A stretch of 64,000 nt of DNA from Nitrospirales bacterium LBB_01. Its GTDB lineage: Bacteria; Nitrospirota; Thermodesulfovibrionia; Thermodesulfovibrionales; Magnetobacteriaceae. The DNA lies in contig CP049016.1 in the NCBI GenBank assembly GCA_004376055.2, forward strand, positions 1,984,001 to 2,048,000, written 5' to 3'. The translations under genes and the position numbers were made by a program. A model generated the notes under the pieces. That model made no database searches, had not been told where the DNA came from, and worked only from the letters and a program-made list of their open reading frames with translations. Of the stretch, positions 1-7,958 are shown one piece after another (the stretch's first letter is position 1; each line of letters begins with the position of its first letter).

Positions 1-134
1 ACTAAGCATACAGAGGGCAGCTTGCCATAGTATAATTCCCCGAATTCAGGCAATACTATCATATCACATGACAAAAAAACAAGAGGTGGGAGGTGGCAGC
101 TTTGACTATTTTATAGGCTCCAGCAACATTCTCC

Positions 135-161
135 TTGAATTTTTCCTCAAGTAGATATAAT
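135..161 (+). promoter_or_regulatory. Possible sigma70-type promoter
   Basis: TTGAAT at 135-140 and a perfect TATAAT at 156-161 lie upstream of the YdjM-like gene. The 15-bp spacer is shorter than the optimal 17, so only the -10 element is convincing. Nothing else supportable was seen in bases 1-134, apart from an imperfect inverted repeat (ATAGTAT near 28-34, ATACTAT near 53-59). Confidence 0.35.
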
Positions 162-192
162 ATCATTTAGGTTATTCTTACTCAGGAGCACA

Positions 193-855
193 ATGCCGGG
201 ATTTAAAGAGCATCTAACATTTGGACTGATAACTGGGGTGGCGGTCTCGCTCCCTGCGGTTACTATGCACTATGTTAAAAATTCCTTAGCGCTTCCAATT
301 ATTGCGTGCACATCTGTTGGAGCATTGATTGCTGATTTTGATTCTGAGTCCTCAGTTCCTTTTCACGTTGCATCTTCAGTATTTGCTGCCATAACAGGAG
401 TTTTTGTGTTTCTCTATTTGAAACGGACAACGCCTGAAATTGGCGACCTCTTGATATGGACTGTATGCTCTGTGCTTGCCGCCAAATTTCTTATCAGCCC
501 AATTATTAAAAAAATGACAACTCACAGAGGCATTTGGCATTCAATTCCGGCGGCGGTTATTTCATTTTTGGCAGCATTTCTTCTGCTGCAAAGAGTCAAC
601 ATGGAAACTGACTCAAGATTTTACTTAACCCTGTCTATTGGTATAGGTTATATAAGCCATCTTGTGCTTGATGAGGGGAAATCGCTGTTTCACTTTAAAT
701 TTCTTATTTTTTGGTCACCCAAAAAATCGATTGGCTCAGCGCTAAAGTTTATCGGGCAATCAAAGATAATCACATTGTTTACGTATTTGATTTTGGTCTA
801 TCTGGCCATTGAGTCGTATCCATACCTACTAAAAGTTCAAACACGCATCTTTTAG
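193..855 (+). CDS. YdjM-like inner-membrane metal-dependent hydrolase family protein
   Basis: A 220-aa membrane protein with at least five hydrophobic segments. The family hallmarks are visible: an early His (about residue 7), the acidic GALIADFD segment (about 43-50), HRGIWHS (about 113-119) and HLVLDEG (about 156-162). These His/Asp residues match the metal-binding pattern of the YdjM/DUF457 family. The biological substrate of that family is not established, so the exact reaction is unknown. The start follows AGGAGC at a good distance. It is transcribed alone, separated from the next gene by about 190 bp. Confidence 0.7.
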   Translation: MPGFKEHLTFGLITGVAVSLPAVTMHYVKNSLALPIIACTSVGALIADFDSESSVPFHVASSVFAAITGVFVFLYLKRTTPEIGDLLIWTVCSVLAAKFLISPIIKKMTTHRGIWHSIPAAVISFLAAFLLLQRVNMETDSRFYLTLSIGIGYISHLVLDEGKSLFHFKFLIFWSPKKSIGSALKFIGQSKIITLFTYLILVYLAIESYPYLLKVQTRIF

Positions 856-1044
856 TTATTTATTTCTACTGAATTGCTTCCAAAAAATATAAATTCAAAA
901 ATAGATTACATTATTTTATAAATTACCTTTAGATATGGAATACTTTTGTGTTATAGTTTGTTGTGTTGTAAATCTTGTGATTTTCATCACAGGGTATTTA
1001 CGATTTATTTGTATCTATTAACAATTCAAAAAGGGAGGTCAGAG

Positions 1045-1881
1045 ATGTCCATTAGGGTATTTGTAATCAAAACTATTTTCGTGTTATCCGCGATTTTAGT
1101 TACAATATGTCCCGCCGTTACCTTTGCTGAAACCACAGACACTGTAACCAGCATGGTTTTTGTGCCCGTAAAATGCGGGTGTTTTGAAATGGGGGATACG
1201 GTTGGAGATGGCGATCCAAACGAGCGGCCTGCCCGTGAGGTATGCGTAAATGATTTTTCCATGGGAAAATATGAAGTTACAAACGAACAGTTCAGAAAAT
1301 TCCGCCCTGACCATGACAGCGGTAAATTTGAAGGGCTAACCTTAAACGAGGATAAACAGCCTGTCGTGAATGTTTCATGGGAGGATGCAACAGAGTTTGC
1401 CAAATGGCTTTCAAAAAAATCTGGGCATACTTACAGACTGCCTTCAGAGGCCGAGTGGGAATATGCTGCACGCTCCGGAACAAAAACGAGTCATTATTGG
1501 GGAAATGACACAGCGGAGGCATGTACGTACGCAAACGTGTCGGATGTCACTGCTCAGAAACGTTTCTCTAAATGGAGGTCTTTTAATTGTGACGACGGGT
1601 TTTTAGTGGCGGCGCCGGTTGGCAGTTTTAAGCCAAATGCGTATGGGCTTTACGATATGCTGGGAAATGCGTGGGAGTGGGTACAAGACATTTATAACGC
1701 CGAGGCTTACAGTAAACTCCCTAAAAATAACCCTGTGTATGAAGGTAGTGGCGAGTATCGTGTTGAGCGCGGCGGCGGTTGGAGCAACGGCCCAATGGGT
1801 GTCAGAAGCTCGCACCGCATAGGGCTTACCCCTACTTTTGGCCATCGTTCGCTGGGTTTTCGCCTTGTGATGGAGAAATAA
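1045..1881 (+). CDS. Secreted SUMF1/FGE-sulfatase-domain protein (probably non-catalytic)
   Basis: A 278-aa protein with an N-terminal signal peptide (cleavage near TFAET) followed by one formylglycine-generating-enzyme-type domain. Landmarks are the GKYEVTNEQF start, PVVNVSWEDA, YRLPSEAEWEYAAR, GLYDMLGNAWEWVQD and a C-terminal RGGGWSNGP...LGFRLV. True formylglycine-generating enzymes carry two cysteines in this last stretch; here those positions read SNGPMG, so sulfatase activation is unlikely and a binding or scaffold role is inferred. The ATG at 1045 is chosen over an upstream in-frame start because GGGAGG precedes it and the signal peptide begins there. It lies just upstream of a decaheme cytochrome gene and may act in the same periplasmic system. 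Confidence 0.75.
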   Translation: MSIRVFVIKTIFVLSAILVTICPAVTFAETTDTVTSMVFVPVKCGCFEMGDTVGDGDPNERPAREVCVNDFSMGKYEVTNEQFRKFRPDHDSGKFEGLTLNEDKQPVVNVSWEDATEFAKWLSKKSGHTYRLPSEAEWEYAARSGTKTSHYWGNDTAEACTYANVSDVTAQKRFSKWRSFNCDDGFLVAAPVGSFKPNAYGLYDMLGNAWEWVQDIYNAEAYSKLPKNNPVYEGSGEYRVERGGGWSNGPMGVRSSHRIGLTPTFGHRSLGFRLVMEK

Positions 1882-1946
1882 CTTTTAAAATAGCATAATT
1901 CAGAAATGAATATAGTAATCAATTGATACTCCTAAGGAGGTAGTAA

Positions 1947-2902
1947 ATGAGCAAGAAGAAGAAATATATAATTCCGTTTTTACTCATAATCGTCTTTCTT
2001 TTTACAAGTGCCTCATTGCTGTATAGTGATGACAAGGTAAAAAGTGATACTAAAGAGGGTTACGTTGGGGCTGAGACCTGTAAAGGCTGCCACCCTGAAA
2101 ATTATGAAGCTTATAAAAAATCTGTCCACGGCAAACCAAGTGTAAAGGGCCCAGGCTCCAAGGATGCTTGTGAAACCTGTCATGGCTCTGGCGCCAAACA
2201 CGTTGAGAAAGGCGGCGGTAGAGGCGTGGACATCTTTAGCTTTGCTGACAAAAAAGTGGATGCAAAAGAAAAGAGTGCAAAATGTCTGGCCTGTCATCAG
2301 GAGAACAAATCCCAAGTTTTTTGGAGTATGAGCAAACACAGTGCAGCATCATCAGGTGTTTCCTGTGACTCCTGCATAAGATATTTGGCGGAAATGATAA
2401 GTTTTTAAAGGAAAAACAGCCTGATCTTTGCTTTGAGTGTCATAAAGACATAAGAATGCAGGCTAATAAGCAGTCCCACCATCCCATAAAAGAAGGCAAA
2501 GTTATGTGTAACGACTGTCATGACCCTCATGGCCAATTCGGTGCAAAAATGCTGAAGGCCGACTCTGTCAACGAACTGTGTTACAAGTGTCATGCTGAAA
2601 AAAGAGGCCCGTATATGTGGGAACATCCCCCTGTAGCAGAGAATTGCCTGACCTGTCACACACCTCACGGCAGCAATCATTCAAGACTTCTCGTCATGCG
2701 CATGCCATATCTTTGTAAGGACTGCCATCAGGGTACAGGTCACGGTAATACGACCTATAACAATACGGCTACGTTTGGCAACACCACGGTTGGAAACTAT
2801 TCAACTACGATTAAAACCACTCTCAGGGCCTGCTTGAACTGTCATGTCAACATTCATGGAAGTAACGGTCCTGGAATCTATGGACAGAGATTCATCAGAT
2901 AG
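1947..2902 (+). pseudogene. DmsE/MtrA-type periplasmic decaheme cytochrome c, broken by a one-base frameshift
   Basis: Frame one (1947-2408) has a signal peptide (about residues 1-27) and CKGCH, CETCH, CLACH and CDSC. The second frame, joined at base 2375, supplies the missing histidine and then CFECH, CNDCH, CYKCH, CLTCH, CKDCH and CLNCH. Read through, the gene encodes ten CXXCH hemes in about 318 aa, the size and heme count of MtrA/DmsE-family cytochromes that span the periplasm inside an MtrB-type barrel. The break sits in the fourth heme motif: TGCATAAG is read where TGC CAT AAG is expected, so a single C is missing. Both halves are otherwise intact, which suggests a recent mutation or an assembly error. 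The barrel partner follows 12 bp downstream. Confidence 0.85.
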
Positions 2903-2914
2903 GGGGATAAATTG

Positions 2915-5182
2915 ATGATAAGAGAATTACCAATAAAAGCAGTACTTGCAATCTTTTTGATGCTCCTGCCGATAAGTGCGACCTTTGCACAAAACGCAGC
3001 AGATTCGGACAACAACGGCAACAGCATGGGAATACCAAATTTATCTGGTGAAATAACGATGACAGGCCAGACAAAATTTGAAAGCGGAAACATGTCAAAG
3101 TACAACGAATACAAAGACACAAATAAAACCAACTTTTTTGGCGATATTAAACTGAAGTATGACGACGACAAGTACTGGTTTTACCTTAAAGCGGAGGACA
3201 TTGGTTACGATACACAGCACTACAAACTTGAAGGTGGAATATATGGAATTGTCAAATATAACCTTGAGTATAACGAGATGCCGCACAATTACTCACTGGG
3301 CGACAGAACCATTTATTCAGGAGCGGGTTCCAACAACCTTACCACAATCTCTGGGTTTTCAAAAACTCCTCAATCCAGGTGGAACACTATTGACTACTCT
3401 ATTGACAGACAGCTTTATGGCGGCGGTGTAAGACTGGACGCTATAAAGCCATTTTATGTGGAGTTCTCTACAACCAGAGAGACAAGAAGTGGAACCAGGC
3501 CAATCTCTGTTACAAACAGCAACGGTTCAAGCGGGCCTGTGACGGAATTCCCACAGCCGATAGATTACATAACCGAGTCGGTTAAGGGCGAGGCAGGCTA
3601 CATTACAAGACCTCTTTTTGCCTCAGTATATCTTCAGTACACCGATTTCACCAACAACAATACAGAGATGTACTTCCAAAATATATATACCGGAAGCAGC
3701 ACTATACCAAACAGAGCTGGGCAGACTGACACTTTGACCCTGCCTCCAAATAATGAGAACTACAACTACGGATTTAAAGGCTCTGTTGCACTTCCTTTAA
3801 ACAGCAGATTAAATGTAAGCCTATCGGGAAGTGATACAACCTCTGATGCAAGATACCTAACCTCGTCAGTAATTGGTGCTACGACAACTGTTCGCAGCCC
3901 CATGTACAGTTACATCTACTCTAATGGGAACAGCAATTGGCATGGTAAAGTCGATACCCAAAATTACAGCTTCGTGCTGACAACTAACCCTATTTATGAT
4001 CTCAATGCAAGTGTTTTCTACAAGTATCGCAGCTTGCAAAACAAATCTGATAACCCGACAGCAACCTCGTCAACCGGTGATACAAACACCTATGTACCGG
4101 TTAGTTATAACAAAAGCGATACCGGGGTGGATCTTTCATACAGACTACCGACGCATTTTATACTCACCGGTGGTTATAATTATGTCATCACTCACAACTC
4201 TATAGACATAAATTATGGAGTGAATGGAGCTGTTGCAGATGGTGCTGAGCAGATGACTTATGACATCCCCACAACGACTGACAATATCTGGAATATTGGC
4301 GTGAAATGGGCAGGAGTTGATTTCATGTCTGCCAAAGTAGGATATGAGAGGATGAACAGAGACGGCTCTAATGACTCCTCGATATATGCAGCAGCAGATA
4401 GATTCGCTCAGTACAAAAACGAGTTTGACACAGGGTCGCAGAAAAGAGATAAGATTAAGGTAAGCGTAAATTTTTTCCCTATTGAGACTCTGGACATAGG
4501 ACTTGGTTACAATTATAAAAAATCAACGTATCCTGACACCGTTATCGGCCTAAGAGACAGCAGAAACGATGAGTATTATGTAGATGCCGGCTATACCTTT
4601 GGCAAAGTTGCAAGACTGAATGGATATCTTGCTTATGAAGATCTGAAAACATATCAGTTTATGCGCACTGCCAACACAACAGCAGGGAATGATCCTAACG
4701 GCACAACCCAAAACTCAACCAACTACAACTGGGATCTTACGCTGAGGGATAAGAGTTTTGACTATGGCGCAAATGTTGACTTCTACCTGGTTCCCAAAAA
4801 GGTAACGTTAAGAGTCCAGTATGACTCAGCGAGATCTGATGGAAGCGGCGACTTCACGATTTTAAATCAGGCGGCTCTTAATACGCTGGGTTCCTCAACT
4901 CCATCTCAAAACAATAGCAACATTGATATTTCAAATATTGACAACTACAGAAGAAACACGTTCCTTACCAAAATACTGTGGAACATTACAAAAAGTTTTA
5001 CGGTAGCACTTGGATACGCATACGAACACTACAAGTATGACGATTATGCTTACAACAACTACCCCTACACATACACAATTAAGGACTCAAGCGGCAATGT
5101 AACATACCTCACAGGTGCTTACTCAGACCCGTCATACAACGCAAGTCTTGCATTTCTGACATTGAAGTACAGTTTTAAATAG
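2915..5182 (+). CDS. MtrB/PioB-family decaheme-associated outer-membrane beta-barrel
   Basis: A 755-aa protein with a signal peptide (cleavage after about SATFAQ) and a long series of alternating, aromatic-rich amphipathic strands ending in a C-terminal ...LKYSFK. Such an ending (aromatic last residue, alternating hydrophobics) is the usual signal for insertion into the outer membrane. Length and position beside a decaheme cytochrome match the MtrB/PioB family, which sheathes an MtrA-like cytochrome to carry electrons across the outer membrane. No cysteine is seen in the protein, so the N-terminal CXXC known from Shewanella MtrB is absent. The start is the ATG at 2915 after AGGGGG; a TTG directly before it is an alternative. 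No extracellular MtrC-like cytochrome is encoded next to it. Confidence 0.8.
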   Translation: MIRELPIKAVLAIFLMLLPISATFAQNAADSDNNGNSMGIPNLSGEITMTGQTKFESGNMSKYNEYKDTNKTNFFGDIKLKYDDDKYWFYLKAEDIGYDTQHYKLEGGIYGIVKYNLEYNEMPHNYSLGDRTIYSGAGSNNLTTISGFSKTPQSRWNTIDYSIDRQLYGGGVRLDAIKPFYVEFSTTRETRSGTRPISVTNSNGSSGPVTEFPQPIDYITESVKGEAGYITRPLFASVYLQYTDFTNNNTEMYFQNIYTGSSTIPNRAGQTDTLTLPPNNENYNYGFKGSVALPLNSRLNVSLSGSDTTSDARYLTSSVIGATTTVRSPMYSYIYSNGNSNWHGKVDTQNYSFVLTTNPIYDLNASVFYKYRSLQNKSDNPTATSSTGDTNTYVPVSYNKSDTGVDLSYRLPTHFILTGGYNYVITHNSIDINYGVNGAVADGAEQMTYDIPTTTDNIWNIGVKWAGVDFMSAKVGYERMNRDGSNDSSIYAAADRFAQYKNEFDTGSQKRDKIKVSVNFFPIETLDIGLGYNYKKSTYPDTVIGLRDSRNDEYYVDAGYTFGKVARLNGYLAYEDLKTYQFMRTANTTAGNDPNGTTQNSTNYNWDLTLRDKSFDYGANVDFYLVPKKVTLRVQYDSARSDGSGDFTILNQAALNTLGSSTPSQNNSNIDISNIDNYRRNTFLTKILWNITKSFTVALGYAYEHYKYDDYAYNNYPYTYTIKDSSGNVTYLTGAYSDPSYNASLAFLTLKYSFK

Positions 5183-5205
5183 TTAAAACATCGCAATAAG
5201 TAGAA

Positions 5206-5242
5206 AAACAGGACGAGAGAGCGCAGCTCTCTCGTCCTGTTT
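5206..5242 (+). terminator. Perfect 17-bp hairpin terminator
   Basis: Bases 5206-5222 and 5226-5242 are perfect reverse complements around a GCA loop, with A residues on the left arm and T residues on the right arm. It lies 24 bp after the barrel stop codon and can end transcription of the cytochrome/barrel operon. The A/T-flanked symmetry would also let it work from the other strand. Confidence 0.85.
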
Positions 5243-5257
5243 GCACATTCTACCTTA

Positions 5258-5439
5258 TACCGAGTTGCATTCAAAGATAAAACTAAATGTCATAGTAAAA
5301 AGAGGAGATTGCCACACCCCTTCGGGGGTTCGCAATGACGGCGGGGTTGTTATTACTGTTTTTATCCGTCATTACGAGGAGCGTCAGCGACGTGGTAATC
5401 TCATCTTTATTCTCTTACTTTTTTGACCGCTACTTGGTA
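5258..5439. mobile_element. MITE-like element B (TACCRAGTWGC ends, TTA target duplication)
   Basis: A 182-bp non-coding element with imperfect terminal inverted repeats TACCGAGTTGC (5258-5268) and GCTACTTGGTA (5429-5439). It is flanked on both sides by TTA (5255-5257 and 5440-5442), read as a 3-bp target duplication. The interior holds two palindromes: ATTGC...CCCCTTCGGGG...GCAAT (about 5308-5336) and a GTCATTACGAGGAGC-type repeat (about 5368-5400) of a kind common in many bacterial genomes. No transposase is encoded, so movement would need one supplied elsewhere. TWA duplications point to IS5/IS1031-like transposases, which is inference. It sits at the 3' end of a degraded parE gene. Confidence 0.75.
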
Positions 5440-5441
5440 TT

Positions 5442-5769
5442 AATTCCCATTTCTCATAAAAAGCCGTTTCAAAATCCCTTGCACTGTGTAATACCGCAAT
5501 AAGAGACCTTATAAATCGTTTGGCATATGTGTATGAGTCTGTGGCTATATACTCATATATTGATTGTAATACCGAGTTGCGTTCAAAGACATAAATAAAA
5601 AGATGGATTCCTGCCTTCGCAGGAATGACAGAGAGAGGGGTTACGTCCCCTTGTCATTCCCGCCTACGAGCGGGAATCCAGTCCTTTCTCTCCTCTATTA
5701 CATTACCTTTTTGGAAGCTACTTGGTATAAGTTGCTGCTCGCCTTTTCTGTCCATCTTATTTTGCCCAT
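5442..5769 (-). pseudogene. ParE/RelE-type toxin remnant, split by a MITE and internally deleted
   Basis: On the minus strand an ATG at 5769, overlapping the antitoxin stop by 13 bp, begins MGKIRWTEKASSNL. The frame is then interrupted by element A. Removing the element and one TAA copy restores SSNLQSIYEYIATDS, a classic ParE alpha-helix, followed by YAKRFIRSLI, AVLHSARDFETAF and YEKWELR-stop. About 45 central ParE residues are missing between RSLI and AVLHSARD, an in-frame deletion. Element B interrupts the last codons. The toxin is certainly inactive. Confidence 0.75.
5570..5727. mobile_element. MITE-like element A (TACCRAGTWGC ends, TAA target duplication) inside parE
   Basis: A 158-bp non-coding element with terminal inverted repeats TACCGAGTTGC (5570-5580) and GCTACTTGGTA (5717-5727). 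It is flanked by TAA at 5567-5569 and 5728-5730. The interior carries a head-to-head pair of hairpins: GGATTCCTGCCTTCGCAGGA at 5605 onward, and GTCATTCCCGCC...GCGGGAATCCAG at 5653-5681. The insertion site lies inside a toxin reading frame that is restored when the element is removed, which fixes its borders to the base. The ends match element B and, less exactly, the element at 46733, although the interiors differ. Confidence 0.85.
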
Positions 5770-5942
5770 TGCTCAACTCGTTCTAAGAGTTCTTTTGTGG
5801 TTAATAGCCTTTTTGATTCAGCATCCTTCAGTCCTTCTAAAGCTTGAGCAACAAAATCTATTTTGTACATTATATCCTCTGCTGAACACTCCTCCGGCAT
5901 CCGTTTTATAGTTTCAATCGCTGCGTCTTTTAGTAGTATCAT
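5757..5942 (-). CDS. RelB/ParD-like small antitoxin (partner toxin destroyed)
   Basis: A 61-aa acidic, helical protein (MILLKDAAIETIKRMPEECS...) of the kind that precedes ParE/RelE toxins: AIETIKRMPEE, a DIMYKIDF helix, a GLKDAESKRLLTTKEL stretch and a terminal WAK. No clear ribbon-helix-helix DNA-binding half is present. A strong AAGGAGG lies 7 bp upstream. The downstream gene in the same operon is the parE remnant, so this is now an orphan antitoxin. It may persist neutrally or still neutralise a related toxin elsewhere. Confidence 0.65.
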   Translation of the reverse strand: MILLKDAAIETIKRMPEECSAEDIMYKIDFVAQALEGLKDAESKRLLTTKELLERVEQWAK

Positions 5943-6002
5943 TTAAATACCTCCTTTTTTAATATAATTGCAAATACTATATAACATTATAACCTATATT
6001 TT

Positions 6003-7097
6003 TTAAACAGTCAGTCTCTTATATAACAACTCAGTCTTATCAAGCATTACTTCTATGGAATGGTTTTTTAGGACAAATTCCCGTGCGTTAGAAATCAGGT
6101 TGTTACACACTGTAGGATTATTTATTAATCTGATAATTGCAGCAGAGAGCGCTTCGTGGTCATTTGGAGGAATCAATAAACCGGTTTTCTCGTTCTCTAT
6201 TATCTCAGGCACTCCACCTACCCTTGTTGCCACAACCGGCACTCCCGCCGCCATAGACTGTAAAATGCTCTGCGGGATACCCTCTGAGTGGGATGAGAGC
6301 ACTGATACATCTGTTACAGCAAACACTGTGGTTACATCTTTTATATAGCCTGCAAAAAGTACGTTTCGCGTTATTCCTAACTCCTCGGAAAGTTTTAACA
6401 GAGAATTTTTCTTGGGGCCATCTCCAGCAAACAAAAAAACTGCATGTGGAATTTCAGAAACCACCTTTTTCACAGCTTTGAGAGTAACCTCATGCCCTTT
6501 TACGCCTCTTAACACACCGACATTGGATATAACAATGGAATCAGGTGGCAGATTAAACAGAGATTTTTTAAGCTCAGGAGTTCGCTCTACTTTAAAAAAT
6601 CTCTCTTCAACTCCGGTAGGAATACTGACTACCTTAGTTTCAGGAAAGCCGCAATTGTTAACAAGATTTTCTCTCATCGTATCCCCGCACGTTATAAATG
6701 ACTGCGGCAGGTAGTGGATGAAGTTCAACAGGTTTCTTCTTAGCGGTATGTTGATGTGTCTGGTTCTAACCAGAGCGGGTACCCCTGCCAATTTTGCGGC
6801 AATTCCACCTACCCAGGAGTCTTTTCCGCTATGCGTATTAACAATGTCAAATTTTTTTGTTTTTATATATTGATAGAGTTTAACCATAGTGATAACGTCA
6901 AAAGAAGAGCTAAACGGCATCGCAATACACTCTATGCCGCTCTTTTGAGCTTCTGGCAGGAGTTTGGCATGTTTGCGACAGGCGATAACAACAGTGTGTC
7001 CGCGGTCTTTCATACCAATAGCCTCGGCAAGCACCCGTTTTTCCTGCCCTCCAAGGTCATCTGACCATTCGGTGTGAAGTATTCTCATAACGCGCAC
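6003..7097 (-). CDS. Family 4 glycosyltransferase
   Basis: A 364-aa GT-B fold enzyme predicted to move a sugar from a nucleotide-sugar donor onto a surface glycan or glycolipid. The N-terminal part begins RILHTEWSDDLGGQEKRVL, including the glycine-rich acceptor-side loop. The C-terminal donor domain has NVGVLRGVKGHE, LFAGDGP and SEGIPQSILQSMAAGVPVVA with GGVPEI. The usual EX7E catalytic pair reads E...Q here, so the second glutamate is replaced. The GTG at 7097 directly abuts the stop of the upstream deacetylase; an in-frame ATG at 7088 is an equal candidate. It is translated in one operon with that deacetylase. Confidence 0.8.
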   Translation of the reverse strand: MRVMRILHTEWSDDLGGQEKRVLAEAIGMKDRGHTVVIACRKHAKLLPEAQKSGIECIAMPFSSSFDVITMVKLYQYIKTKKFDIVNTHSGKDSWVGGIAAKLAGVPALVRTRHINIPLRRNLLNFIHYLPQSFITCGDTMRENLVNNCGFPETKVVSIPTGVEERFFKVERTPELKKSLFNLPPDSIVISNVGVLRGVKGHEVTLKAVKKVVSEIPHAVFLFAGDGPKKNSLLKLSEELGITRNVLFAGYIKDVTTVFAVTDVSVLSSHSEGIPQSILQSMAAGVPVVATRVGGVPEIIENEKTGLLIPPNDHEALSAAIIRLINNPTVCNNLISNAREFVLKNHSIEVMLDKTELLYKRLTV

Positions 7098-7910
7098 TTA
7101 TTTCAGTATTTTGTAGTAGAGGCTGCTTATGGCAGAGTGAGAGTTAATAAACAGCTTTTTCCTGAAGTTCAAGATGCCGATGTTTCCAATAGGTATGCGT
7201 TTAAGTCTGAAAATATCAGAAGTAACTGTGTTTGTGCCTTTTTCTGTTGTAAAAAGAATACTAAATCCGGCTTTTTCAGCGGTCTTTATATAATCCTCCG
7301 TGTATATTCCCCAGGGCCAGCATAATGCTGTGCAATTCTTATTTAAATGCTCCTCAATTGCTGCCCTAGAGGACGCAATATCTCTGTACAAGCTCTCAAG
7401 CATATCGGGTTCAGCGTCCCATCTGTGATGAGTGTGCGTGTGGGATTGAACGTCAATAAGACCTGAGAGTTCCATTTGACGAAGCTCCTCCCATGACATC
7501 ATTACATCACCGCTGCTTGTTTTAATTATCTCTACACACTCTTTATGGGTTGGAATACGCCCTGTAAATCCCTCATCAATGCGCTTTCGTAATCCAGCCG
7601 ATGCAATATGAGCGGTTATAACGAAAAACACCGCCTTTAGTTTCAGCAATTTTAATATCGGATAGGCATAGACCCAGTTATCCAGCCATCCATCGTCAAA
7701 TGTTATAATCACAGGTCTTGGCGGCACTTTTCCGGTTTTTCTGATTTCTAAAAAATCTGTCGTCGTTAACGTGGTATAACCCTCTCGTTTCAGAAAAGCC
7801 ATTTGTCTTTCAAATACGTTTACATCCACTGTGATAAAGTCGCTGCCTTTTTCAGAGTTTTCCGTAAGTACATTGACATGATGGTACATTAATATCGGTA
7901 TCGCTGACAC
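7098..7910 (-). CDS. Polysaccharide deacetylase (CE4/NodB domain)
   Basis: A 270-aa protein with the NodB homology domain. Motif 1 is ITFDDGW (about residues 69-75) with the metal and base aspartates, and the metal-binding histidines lie in SHTHTHHRW (about 156-164). An early ILMYHHV segment is typical of the subgroup that acts on N-acetylhexosamine polymers of the envelope. No signal peptide or clear membrane anchor is visible, so a cytoplasmic-side role in glycan building is as likely as a secreted one. It is the first gene of a two-gene operon with a glycosyltransferase and is divergent from a kinase-like gene. Confidence 0.8.
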   Translation of the reverse strand: MSAIPILMYHHVNVLTENSEKGSDFITVDVNVFERQMAFLKREGYTTLTTTDFLEIRKTGKVPPRPVIITFDDGWLDNWVYAYPILKLLKLKAVFFVITAHIASAGLRKRIDEGFTGRIPTHKECVEIIKTSSGDVMMSWEELRQMELSGLIDVQSHTHTHHRWDAEPDMLESLYRDIASSRAAIEEHLNKNCTALCWPWGIYTEDYIKTAEKAGFSILFTTEKGTNTVTSDIFRLKRIPIGNIGILNFRKKLFINSHSAISSLYYKILK

Positions 7911-7958
7911 ATTCGTATTTTACTATAACAGGCTAAAAATTGTAATATATTCATAAGT

